This document shows, piece by piece, positions 1 to 6,359 of a stretch of 6,359 bases of DNA. A program made the position numbers and the translations under genes. The DNA is from Owenweeksia sp. TMED14. GTDB taxonomy: Bacteria; Bacteroidota; Bacteroidia; Flavobacteriales; Schleiferiaceae. A model generated the notes under the pieces. That model made no database searches and was not told the DNA's origin. It saw only the letters and a program-made list of their open reading frames with translations. Each line of letters opens with the position of its first letter. The first letter of the stretch is position 1. The stretch spans positions 51,347 to 57,705 of the forward strand of contig NHBT01000029.1 of assembly GCA_002167805.1 (NCBI GenBank). The letters run 5' to 3'.

Positions 1-449
1 GTTTTTGATTTGAATCGTTGACTTAAATATCTGGTGTGTCCTGTAAAAATCTCATTTTTCTTTACCGGAATATTTGATTTACAAACGGGACTTGTCACTA
101 GAGCATCCAATTTTTTTAACTCCATTGACAAACATGCCTTATTCAAAGACTCTAATGCCGCTAATCCTCCATTATGATTTTTTTCCCCTAAACTGAGATG
201 AATGGAACGTCGCCATGGATCGCAAAGCCCAACAGTATTGGGTGGGAGATCATCACCAGGTTCAATTTCAATAAAAGGAACCTTTGCACACGTTAAATAA
301 TTTTGATGTTGTTCGATGATCTCTGCTGAACAAAAAAGATAAAAGTTAGCTTTTTTAAGAACCTCATGAGAAGATAAAGTTTTGAGAATAACCTCTAACC
401 CGATTCCATTAATATCACCAGAAGTTATGCCAATTTTTAATTTATTCAT
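1..449 (-). CDS. pdxA: 4-hydroxythreonine-4-phosphate dehydrogenase PdxA, N-terminal part (runs off left edge)
   Basis: PdxA oxidises 4-phosphohydroxy-L-threonine with NAD(P)+ in the DXP-dependent route to pyridoxal 5'-phosphate; it is a cytosolic, metal-dependent dimer. I translated 149 codons from the ATG at 449-447. They open with KIGITSGDINGIGLEVILK (residues 5-23), which matches the family's N-terminal signature IGITxGDxxGIGxEV. DALVTSPVCKSNI (115-127) corresponds to the 'TAPINK' substrate loop, and FTGHTRYL (135-142) to the GHTE motif, whose histidine (here H138) is a metal ligand in the family. Roughly 350 residues are usual, so more than half lies beyond base 1. The start overlaps the stop of the upstream pepA as ATGA (446-449), implying co-transcription and probable translational coupling. 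Two family positions differ: cysteine instead of the usual N or H in the 'PINK/PVHK' loop, and R139-140 region reads GHTR rather than GHTE. The fold assignment is secure; exact substrate preference is inferred. Confidence 0.93.
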   Translation of the reverse strand, partial: MNKLKIGITSGDINGIGLEVILKTLSSHEVLKKANFYLFCSAEIIEQHQNYLTCAKVPFIEIEPGDDLPPNTVGLCDPWRRSIHLSLGEKNHNGGLAALESLNKACLSMELKKLDALVTSPVCKSNIPVKKNEIFTGHTRYLSQRFKSK

Positions 450-1861
450 GAATTAATATTGCTAAAAAAGTCATGTAAAAGCCGAACGCCAATACCTGTC
501 CCCCCCTTGCCATAATAACCATGGGGACTAGTTAAAAAAGCAGGCCCTGCAATATCAAGATGAATGTATGGGTAATTAGTAAAATGTTCTAAAAATTTAC
601 CTGCTGTTATCATTCCAGCTTCAGCTCCTCCAATATTTTTTAGATCCGCCACATCACTTTTTAGGAGTTCATTATATTCATCCCAAAATGGAAACTGAAC
701 GAGCCTTTCATGAGTGCGGTTACCGCTATCAACTAAATCACTCCAGATTTCATCACCAGCATTCCCCATTGCCACTATAGCGTTAGGTCCAATAGCTCTT
801 GAAGCCGAACCTGTAAGAGTAGCTAGGTCTATGACTAATTTAGGGTCGTACTTTTTTGCATAGTGTAAAGCATCTGCAAGTATTAATCTTCCTTCTGCAT
901 CTGTATTCAAAACTTCAACACTTGTTCCATCTGAAATTTCAATAACATCGCCGGGTGTTATTGCATTTCCTCCTGGTCTATTATCCGTTGCCGGTATCAG
1001 GCCAATCACCCAAGCAGGAACATTATCATCAGCAAGTGCGCAAAAAGTACCTATAACAGCTGCTGCACCGGCCATATCACACTTCATAGTGTCCATGAAA
1101 TTACTGGGCTTGAGACTTAACCCCCCGGTATCATATACGACTCCTTTCCCCACGATCACATAAGGCTTTTTGTTTTTTGCATTTCTCGGTTTATGCTCGA
1201 GGATATTAAAAGTAGCTGGATCAACAGAACCTTTATTTACTCCAAGAAGACCTCCCATCTTTAATGATTTAATTTTTGCTTGATTAAAGATTTCAGTAGA
1301 GAATCCGAATTTTTCTCCAAGCGTTTGAATTCTATTACTTAACTGTGATGCATTTAAGCTCAGTAAAGGAAAATTTACTAAATCGCGAGTTTCGTAAACT
1401 GCATTTTTTAATGACGTAAGTTTTTGAAATTCTTTAGAGCTCAGTCCAATTACTTCTAGTGTACTCAACTCCCATGCAAACTGGGCATTCTTCTTAAGAA
1501 GTTTATTGAATCTATATGAGGCTAATATTAGACCTTCTGCGATCCAAAAAGAATTTTCTCCAGCATCAAGACTTAATTTGTCAATTTTATTTTTTGCTAA
1601 TTCTTTGGAAAGTTTCATACCAAGACTTCGGAGTCGATGTTTACCTAAATGATTATTGTTTTGAATTAGATCTATGGAACCAAAAACATCATAGTCGCCC
1701 TTTGGGAAATAGGTCCAAGTACCTTTTATATTTGAGGATCGACTGATAATAGTTTCACAATCATTATTTTCCAGACCTAGGTCTTTTATCATTTTTTTAT
1801 TGGTTCTAAAAATGGCAATACATTCTTTAACGGATTGAGCAGTATTTGTTATCAATTTCAT
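446..1861 (-). CDS. pepA: Leucyl aminopeptidase, M17 family (cytosol aminopeptidase)
   Basis: This two-metal M17 peptidase removes N-terminal residues from peptides in the cytosol and is usually a hexamer. The 471-residue product has the complete catalytic domain. Metal ligands are K239, D244, D262, D321 and E323, and catalytic residues are K251 and R325. They sit in VGKGVVYDTGGLSLKPS (237-253), MKCDMAG (259-265) and the M17 signature NTDAEGRLIL (319-328). Spacing between these residues is identical to E. coli PepA (K270, D275, K282, D293, D352, E354, R356). The product is 32 residues shorter than the 503-residue E. coli enzyme, almost all of it missing from the variable N-terminal domain. 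The C-terminal GYYGKGGTGIGVRLL (448-462) is typical of Bacteroidota homologues. No signal peptide is visible. The ATG at 1861-1859 lies 31 bases from the divergent ribE start and has no Shine-Dalgarno sequence. The next in-frame ATG is at residue 24, so a later start cannot be fully excluded. The stop overlaps the start of pdxA. Confidence 0.97.
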   Translation of the reverse strand: MKLITNTAQSVKECIAIFRTNKKMIKDLGLENNDCETIISRSSNIKGTWTYFPKGDYDVFGSIDLIQNNNHLGKHRLRSLGMKLSKELAKNKIDKLSLDAGENSFWIAEGLILASYRFNKLLKKNAQFAWELSTLEVIGLSSKEFQKLTSLKNAVYETRDLVNFPLLSLNASQLSNRIQTLGEKFGFSTEIFNQAKIKSLKMGGLLGVNKGSVDPATFNILEHKPRNAKNKKPYVIVGKGVVYDTGGLSLKPSNFMDTMKCDMAGAAAVIGTFCALADDNVPAWVIGLIPATDNRPGGNAITPGDVIEISDGTSVEVLNTDAEGRLILADALHYAKKYDPKLVIDLATLTGSASRAIGPNAIVAMGNAGDEIWSDLVDSGNRTHERLVQFPFWDEYNELLKSDVADLKNIGGAEAGMITAGKFLEHFTNYPYIHLDIAGPAFLTSPHGYYGKGGTGIGVRLLHDFFSNINS

Positions 1862-1880
1862 TATGCTAAGTTAGTCATCG

Positions 1881-1888
1881 TACATTTG
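1881..1888 (+). promoter_or_regulatory. Candidate Bacteroidota -7 promoter element for ribE
   Basis: The octamer TACATTTG fits TAnnTTTG, the -7 consensus recognised by the Bacteroidota primary sigma factor. It ends four bases before the ribE ATG at 1893, so transcription would start at or next to the start codon and the message would be leaderless or nearly so. A one-mismatch match to the -33 TTTG element, TTTC, lies at 1856-1859 with a 21-base spacer, inside the first codons of pepA. The match is short and could be chance, but it is in the only place an upstream promoter for ribE could sit without lying mostly inside pepA. Confidence 0.45.
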
Positions 1889-1892
1889 GTTT

Positions 1893-2513
1893 ATGTTTAC
1901 AGGAATAATTGAAAATATTGCTTCTATCGTTGGCGTGGTAAAGGACAATTCAAATATTCATTTTGATATTGAGACTCCATTGGCTTCTGAGGTTAAAATT
2001 GATCAAAGTATTTCACACGATGGTTGCTGCTTAACTGTTGTAGCGCTAAAAGAAAATCAATATGGACAGGCAGTTGGATATAGAGTAACGGCTATTGATG
2101 AAACCCTGAAAAGAACAAACCTTCAATTTCGTAAACTTGGGGATTTTATTAATCTCGAGAGATGCACCAAAATTGGATCTCGATTAGATGGCCATATTGT
2201 TCAAGGGCACGTAGATTGCCTCGGGCGCATTAATGAAATTATTGATGCAAACGGAAGTTGGAGGATTCTTGTTAGTTATGATAAGAATGAAAATCACCAA
2301 ACGGTTGAAAAAGGCTCTATCACTATTAATGGGGTGAGTCTAACTGTTGTTGAATCTGGACCAGATTCTTTCTCCGTAGCCATTATTCCATACACATGGA
2401 ATAACACCAACTTTTGTAAAATGAACGTCGGTGATTTTGTGAATTTAGAGTTTGATATTATTGGAAAATATGTGGCAAAAATTTTGAAAACCAATGAATC
2501 TTCAAAGCTCTAG
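1893..2513 (+). CDS. ribE: Riboflavin synthase, alpha subunit
   Basis: Riboflavin synthase converts two 6,7-dimethyl-8-ribityllumazine molecules to riboflavin and a pyrimidinedione, the last step of riboflavin synthesis; it acts in the cytosol as a trimer. The 206-residue product begins with the diagnostic MFTGIIE, which fixes the start, and contains the two tandem lumazine-binding repeats. Repeat 1 has SISHDGCCLTV (39-49) and GDFINLER (83-90). Repeat 2 opens near GHIVQGHVD (100-108) and has GSITINGVSLTV (141-152) and GDFVNLEFD (180-188). C46 aligns with the active-site C48 of the E. coli enzyme, and the SLT of repeat 2 matches its S146-T148 region. Length is normal for the family. The symbol follows Gram-negative usage; the same gene is called ribC in some species. 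No FMN riboswitch can fit in the 31-base upstream gap. The last 12 bases overlap the end of the convergent addB-like gene. Confidence 0.97.
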   Translation: MFTGIIENIASIVGVVKDNSNIHFDIETPLASEVKIDQSISHDGCCLTVVALKENQYGQAVGYRVTAIDETLKRTNLQFRKLGDFINLERCTKIGSRLDGHIVQGHVDCLGRINEIIDANGSWRILVSYDKNENHQTVEKGSITINGVSLTVVESGPDSFSVAIIPYTWNNTNFCKMNVGDFVNLEFDIIGKYVAKILKTNESSKL

Positions 2514-5258
2514 AGTATCTCTAAATGGAATTTCAGGGTTTAATATGCTCTCAATTAATGGGACTAATACGAAGTTTTCGAAATCGACCAAGTCTTTATG
2601 TTCTAAATCTGCTTTGCCATCCCAGTTCAAATAAGAAATGGCTTTAGTAGGATGCCTCATGCTGGATATTCCAGCTTTGAATTTCTTGATACTTTCAAAT
2701 TTTTCTTGCCGACTCAAAAGCCATGTATACATAAGTAATTGAAAAGCTTTGTCTTTTTTCTTCGCTCTATCTAAAAGATCACTCCATTGATTAAATTGAA
2801 TATCATTTTTTTTAAAGGATCCAGTTTTGAGGTCAATAATAACCCAATATTTTTCCCACTCTTCTATTCGATCAGCTTTTCCTCGGATTTTAATTATTTT
2901 TCCATTACTTAGCTCCAAAGAGCTTTCTAAAAACTCTTCAACAAAAGAAACTTTCCACTTTTCGCCTTTTTCTTTTTTTCTTTTTATTCTTCTTCCTTCA
3001 TTTTGCGACCAATCGTTTGCAATCTTTTGTATGACTTTTTTTTCGAGAAGTAAATGTCCGGATATATTAGATCCAGGAAAATATTTTAATAAACTTTTCT
3101 CTAACGATGTTTTTACTTTGTTAAAATCCCATAGAAGTGTTGAATTATAGTTTGTGTATAAATCTTGATGCAAGTCGTGTAAAATATTGCCCCGAATATT
3201 TGCTGGGAGGCGGTCTTCAATAGTTTTTTCTTCTTGAATCCCTAAAATAAAAGTCAAATAAAACTTGTATGGATTTCGAATGTATGTCGATCCTGAAGAG
3301 GGGCTTAAACCTTTCTCAATCAATTTTTTTAAGGTCCTTTGAATAACTCTTGAGCTATTTATTATTTCCCTATCCTGATCTAAAGTTGAAGGGTTTAGCT
3401 CCAATTCGAGCTCATGATTTTTCCAACTTACTCCTGAATATTGGGATAATTCGAATTCCATTTGTTGAACAAAACGGCTAGTTTCACTTGAGTGTAGTCC
3501 TTCTGAATTATTATTGACTAGGAAATAAACTTGTTTTGCTCTTTGAATTAATCTGTAAGTATGATATGCAGTTATGGCTTCATTATCTCTGGGGAAAAAG
3601 ATTTTATGTGCCTTTCGGATATCATTAGTTAAAAAAGATGAATTTCCACGTTGGCTAGGTAATACCCCCTCGTTACAGGGGGCAATTATTACAGTTTCAA
3701 AATCTAAATTCCTGGTTTCCAAGAGTCCCATAATTTGAATTCCTTCAAACGGCTCCCCAATGAAATTTATCGGACTTTCTTTAGCAAATTGACGAAAAAG
3801 TTGTCTTAAAGTATGGAATTTTAATGTTAAACTTCCATTCCAGCCTGAAATTCTTCGTATTGCTTTAATGCACAACTCTACGGGTTCTTTTTCCCATGTT
3901 GAAAATAGATTTGAGGAATATGAAATTAATTTTTTTTCTAAAGCTTTTAAAAAAGAATTGCTGTTATCGAAACCTCCCCAAAATTCTGAATGCTTTCTTA
4001 AAAGATCTAATGTTTCATTTACTGACCAATAAATTTTTTGAGAATCTTTTAGTGCTTTTATTTGAGCATTCATATTTAAAGATTGTCCACTAGAGCTCGG
4101 GCCATAATATATGTAGCAGCATATTGAGTTTTTAAAGCTAGATTCTAATAATTTAGAAGAATAGGACCCAGAGATTTCTTTTGCTTCCTGAAGTTGAAAC
4201 AGTACGTCTAAACTTGAATAAAAATTGGTTGAATGCAGCGCCATTCCCATAGTCACATTTGCTTCAAAAATTTCATCAGGAAAGGCCTGTAAAACAGGAA
4301 TTAATAATTTTTCATCGGTTAATACAACTGCACATTTGTTGTAATTTGATGTTTTTAATTTGGGACTATCTAAAATCTCTCCAATTGCTTTCGCGATAGC
4401 AATATTTCCATTTGCTTTGAGAACGGAGAATTCAATTTTTGATGTTAAAAAGCTTGCTGGGGGATTAACAAGATCTTCTGTCATTGCCTTTGGGAGTTGC
4501 TTGATGTTATCTCGCAGGTGTTTCCCCGCTTCAGCTTTTGGGTTATGTATGTAGTGCTCATCTACATCCCAAAATGTTTGAGTTTTATAATTCTCCTCAA
4601 TTTTTTTGAATAGTGCTAATTCTGGTTGGGGTAATGCATTAAACCCAACAAACACAAAATTGTCAATTTCATTTTGTTTTGACCAATTTTTAATTTTTTC
4701 TAGACTCGGGCCAGTATTTGCAGGGCTCGCAGAATTAAAAATATGCCCTGGCGTTCCAATTCTTTCATTTTCCATATTTTTTTGAAACACTTTAAATAAT
4801 TCGGGAATCTCTTTCCATAAATTTATACGGCGAGTCATCAATTTAGTCGGTTCTTCAAGGCCCCATTGGGAAATTGATTCTATCTCTTTAAGATCTTTAT
4901 ATACCTTGTCAATATCGACTCCAAAACGTTCTATTTCGTCAAAATCTTTTAGAACAGTAGGGCTCCATTTGAGGAAATCCTCGAGGCTTTCCGCGTTATT
5001 ATTTTTTATTTTCTTGTATGAATCATAAAGAACAATCAATTGATCCATGGTATTAGCTGTGCTCAAGCCGGACAAATCCATCATGAACTGTTCAATGGTA
5101 AAAATTGCTGGTGAAATTATCGGAGAAGCTGCTTCATCCATTAAAGCTCTTCTAAGTGCCCGCTCAGTTCTTTTAGATGTAACCAAAATAGCGACTCTAT
5201 GAATTTTGGAAAAACTTTCCAAAATATTAACTGCAACGCGAGATAAGAAGTCAGACAT
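2502..5258 (-). CDS. addB: AddB-like PD-(D/E)XK nuclease / inactive helicase subunit of double-strand break repair
   Basis: The 918-residue protein has the architecture of AddB, the subunit that pairs with the AddA helicase-nuclease to resect DNA double-strand ends for RecA loading. The N-terminus, around VAILVTSKRTERALRRALM (22-40) and FTIEQFM (53-59), resembles the Bacteroidota version of the SF1 domain and has no Walker A (GxxGxGKT). A C-terminal SF1-like segment is clear: IQIMGLLETRNLDFETVII (507-525), NEGVLP (529-534) and YRLIQRAKQVYFL (568-580). The RecB-family nuclease domain follows: LSPSSGSTYIRNPYKFYL (651-668), H694, D796 in RGKADRIEE, the D809-x-K811 core in IIDLKTGS, and Q840xxxY844. 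All core nuclease residues are therefore present. The iron-sulfur cysteines of Firmicute AddB are absent: N stands in 'YIRNP' where they have C, and no C-terminal cysteine triplet exists. It starts 7 bases after nadD, without a Shine-Dalgarno sequence. The family call is firm; the gene symbol is by analogy because no AddA is visible. Confidence 0.85.
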   Translation of the reverse strand: MSDFLSRVAVNILESFSKIHRVAILVTSKRTERALRRALMDEAASPIISPAIFTIEQFMMDLSGLSTANTMDQLIVLYDSYKKIKNNNAESLEDFLKWSPTVLKDFDEIERFGVDIDKVYKDLKEIESISQWGLEEPTKLMTRRINLWKEIPELFKVFQKNMENERIGTPGHIFNSASPANTGPSLEKIKNWSKQNEIDNFVFVGFNALPQPELALFKKIEENYKTQTFWDVDEHYIHNPKAEAGKHLRDNIKQLPKAMTEDLVNPPASFLTSKIEFSVLKANGNIAIAKAIGEILDSPKLKTSNYNKCAVVLTDEKLLIPVLQAFPDEIFEANVTMGMALHSTNFYSSLDVLFQLQEAKEISGSYSSKLLESSFKNSICCYIYYGPSSSGQSLNMNAQIKALKDSQKIYWSVNETLDLLRKHSEFWGGFDNSNSFLKALEKKLISYSSNLFSTWEKEPVELCIKAIRRISGWNGSLTLKFHTLRQLFRQFAKESPINFIGEPFEGIQIMGLLETRNLDFETVIIAPCNEGVLPSQRGNSSFLTNDIRKAHKIFFPRDNEAITAYHTYRLIQRAKQVYFLVNNNSEGLHSSETSRFVQQMEFELSQYSGVSWKNHELELELNPSTLDQDREIINSSRVIQRTLKKLIEKGLSPSSGSTYIRNPYKFYLTFILGIQEEKTIEDRLPANIRGNILHDLHQDLYTNYNSTLLWDFNKVKTSLEKSLLKYFPGSNISGHLLLEKKVIQKIANDWSQNEGRRIKRKKEKGEKWKVSFVEEFLESSLELSNGKIIKIRGKADRIEEWEKYWVIIDLKTGSFKKNDIQFNQWSDLLDRAKKKDKAFQLLMYTWLLSRQEKFESIKKFKAGISSMRHPTKAISYLNWDGKADLEHKDLVDFENFVLVPLIESILNPEIPFRDTLEL

Positions 5259-5265
5259 TAAAATT

Positions 5266-5856
5266 TTAATTAGTATGATATAGCCCTTGCGACTGAATAT
5301 ACATTTTTACTTCTTTTGGGGTATCATTAATAGCATCAAATTTCTTATTTGTTAAGGATTCTCGAATTAGAGTGCTTCGATTTTTAAATAGAGGTGCTTT
5401 AATTATTTCAATTCTTGAATCGTCTATCAATATTTGGTTTGGTGACATTTGGCTTTCGCCTCTTGGATATACTATAATATTTACTAGATCTAATATCTTT
5501 TTCGAATTTTTCCAATTATGAAAATTCTCAAAATTATCTGTACCGATGATCAAAGAGAAACTTTTTTTGGGATGAAGTTTAGTAAGTATTTGGATTGTAT
5601 TAAAAGTATAATTGGGCTTAGCAAGCTTAATCTCTATGGTCTCTGCTAAAAAGTTATCATGATTTTTTATTGCGAGTTCTACCATTTTCACTCTATGGGA
5701 ATATGATGCTAATGAAGAGGAATCTTTTATTGGATTTTGAGGTGTGATTACAAACCAGATTTCTGCAAACTTTTTTTGATTTAATATTTCTTTTGCAATT
5801 TCAATATGACCATTATGAACTGGATTGAAGCTGCCAAAAAAAAGCCCCACCTTCAT
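5266..5856 (-). CDS. nadD: Nicotinate-nucleotide adenylyltransferase
   Basis: NadD transfers AMP from ATP to nicotinate mononucleotide, giving deamido-NAD, the penultimate step of NAD synthesis in the cytosol. The 196-residue product has the nucleotidyltransferase signature GSFNPVHNGH (8-17), including both HxGH histidines (H14, H17). It also has PNYTFNTI (81-88), matching the 'PSYTxDTL' region, and LIIGTDNFENFHNW (102-115), matching the family 'GxDxxxxxxxW' segment. Near the C-terminus, RSTLIR (160-165) replaces the usual ISSTxIR ATP-binding motif: the ST and the IR are kept but the first serine is arginine. Length is normal. The ATG overlaps the gmk stop as ATGA (5853-5856), and the stop lies 7 bases before the addB-like gene, so it sits in the middle of a probable three-gene operon. 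gmk next to nadD is a familiar order in Bacteroidota (from general knowledge, not checked here). Confidence 0.96.
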   Translation of the reverse strand: MKVGLFFGSFNPVHNGHIEIAKEILNQKKFAEIWFVITPQNPIKDSSSLASYSHRVKMVELAIKNHDNFLAETIEIKLAKPNYTFNTIQILTKLHPKKSFSLIIGTDNFENFHNWKNSKKILDLVNIIVYPRGESQMSPNQILIDDSRIEIIKAPLFKNRSTLIRESLTNKKFDAINDTPKEVKMYIQSQGLYHTN

Positions 5857-6359
5857 GAATCTAAAAATTTTGATGCGATTTGATGAACTTGCTTCTTGGC
5901 AGCTTTAATGTCGTCATTGATTACAACATAATCAAACTTAGAAGAGAACCGAATTTCTTTTTTTGCCTTAGATAAGCGCTGATTAATCTTTTCAATATTT
6001 TCAGTTTTTCTTTTTTTCAGGCGAGATTCAAGTTCTTCAATGGATGGTGGCATGACAAATATGCACAAGACATTACTACCATACATCTCTTTTAGGTTTA
6101 GCCCTCCTTTCACATCAATATCAAAAATTGGGACATGATTATTTTCCCAGATAGTAGTAATATTTGATTTTAATGTTCCATAGAATGTTCCGTCATAAAC
6201 TTCTTCCCATTCCAAAAAATGATTGAGCTTAATTTTCTTTTGAAAGTCTTTTTTTTCCAGGAAAAAATAATCACTGCCATTTTTTTCATTTTTTCTAGGC
6301 GGGCGTGTTGTAGCGGACACGCTAAATCTTAATCTAGGAAATTCTTTGATAAGACTTTG
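5853..6359 (-). CDS. gmk: Guanylate kinase, N-terminus cut by right edge
   Basis: Guanylate kinase phosphorylates GMP to GDP with ATP and is essential for GTP and dGTP supply. The frame stays open to the right edge, giving 168 visible codons. The visible part starts QSLIKEFPRLRFSVSATTRP, and SVSATTRPPR is the conserved GMP-binding signature. The GTG at 6320-6318 is the second residue of that signature, so it is an internal valine codon, not a start. Further landmarks are YFFLEKKDF (the 'Y.F....F' region), FLEWEEVYDGTFYGT (the GMP-binding 'E......YGT' segment), IFDIDVKGG (the 'DID..G' motif) and IFVMPPSIEELESRLKKRKTE (lid and adjacent strand; longer motif lies about 5,985-6,050). Only about 20-25 residues, including the ATP-binding P-loop, should be missing beyond base 6359. 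The stop overlaps the nadD start. The upstream promoter for this operon is not in the window. Confidence 0.96.
   Translation of the reverse strand, partial: QSLIKEFPRLRFSVSATTRPPRKNEKNGSDYFFLEKKDFQKKIKLNHFLEWEEVYDGTFYGTLKSNITTIWENNHVPIFDIDVKGGLNLKEMYGSNVLCIFVMPPSIEELESRLKKRKTENIEKINQRLSKAKKEIRFSSKFDYVVINDDIKAAKKQVHQIASKFLDS

Noticed and set aside
1516..1746. Rightward open frame inside pepA (and similar ones at 2827-3150, 3896-4093, 4360-4554 and leftward 2294-2494)
   Set aside because: They lie antisense within clearly conserved genes and their translations show no recognisable domain; they are by-products of the opposite reading frame.
1862..1892. FMN riboswitch controlling ribE
   Set aside because: The gap is only 31 bases, far too short for the aptamer, and none of its conserved segments is visible.
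2511..2523. Small inverted repeat TAGAG-TAT-CTCTA at the ribE end, plus the palindrome CTCTAGAG at 2508-2515, as a shared terminator
   Set aside because: The stem is only 5 base pairs and is not followed by a T-run on either strand; it lies inside the addB-like coding region, so it is probably chance.
6318..6320. GTG as the start codon of gmk
   Set aside because: It encodes the valine inside the conserved SVSATTRPPR signature, and the frame stays open with matching residues to the right edge.
1..6359. Mobile element, defence island, toxin-antitoxin or other undescribed system
   Set aside because: All six genes are recognisable core metabolic or repair families, nearly every base is coding, and there are no repeats, transposase or integrase genes, or foreign-looking segments.

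Overview
The window looks like core chromosome from an AT-rich Bacteroidota bacterium, probably a marine Flavobacteriia-like lineage with a compact genome. Three things point this way. First, the leucyl aminopeptidase and the AddB-like protein carry wording typical of Bacteroidota (for example GKGVVYDTGGLSLKP, GKGGTGIGVRLL and the 'YIRNPYKFY' segment). Second, none of the start codons has a clear Shine-Dalgarno sequence. Third, the only divergent intergenic gap contains a TAnnTTTG box, the -7 element of Bacteroidota housekeeping promoters. The organism is inferred from family resemblance, not from a marker gene.

Layout, left to right. A leftward pair occupies 1-1861: pepA (M17 leucyl aminopeptidase), then pdxA (vitamin B6 synthesis), joined by an ATGA start/stop overlap; pdxA runs off the left edge. 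A 31-base gap (1862-1892) separates pepA from the divergent ribE (riboflavin synthase, 1893-2513), the only rightward gene. The end of ribE overlaps by 12 bases the end of a leftward gene for an AddB-like PD-(D/E)XK nuclease (2502-5258). Upstream of it in the same direction lie nadD (5266-5856) and gmk (5853-right edge), linked by a second ATGA overlap, so gmk-nadD-addB is a probable operon.

All six genes are intact where visible; the two edge genes are cut only by the window. Functionally they cover GMP phosphorylation (gmk), NAD synthesis (nadD), recombinational DNA repair (addB-like), flavin synthesis (ribE), peptide turnover (pepA) and pyridoxal phosphate synthesis (pdxA). Three of them make the cofactors NAD, riboflavin and PLP.

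Only 38 bases (1862-1892 and 5259-5265) lie outside coding sequence. I see no tRNA, rRNA, riboswitch, insertion sequence, CRISPR array, direct repeat or convincing terminator, and no unknown multi-gene system. The most interesting points are the very small divergent promoter region, which implies a leaderless ribE message, and the AddB-like protein, which lacks both a Walker A motif and iron-sulfur cysteines and has no AddA partner in view.
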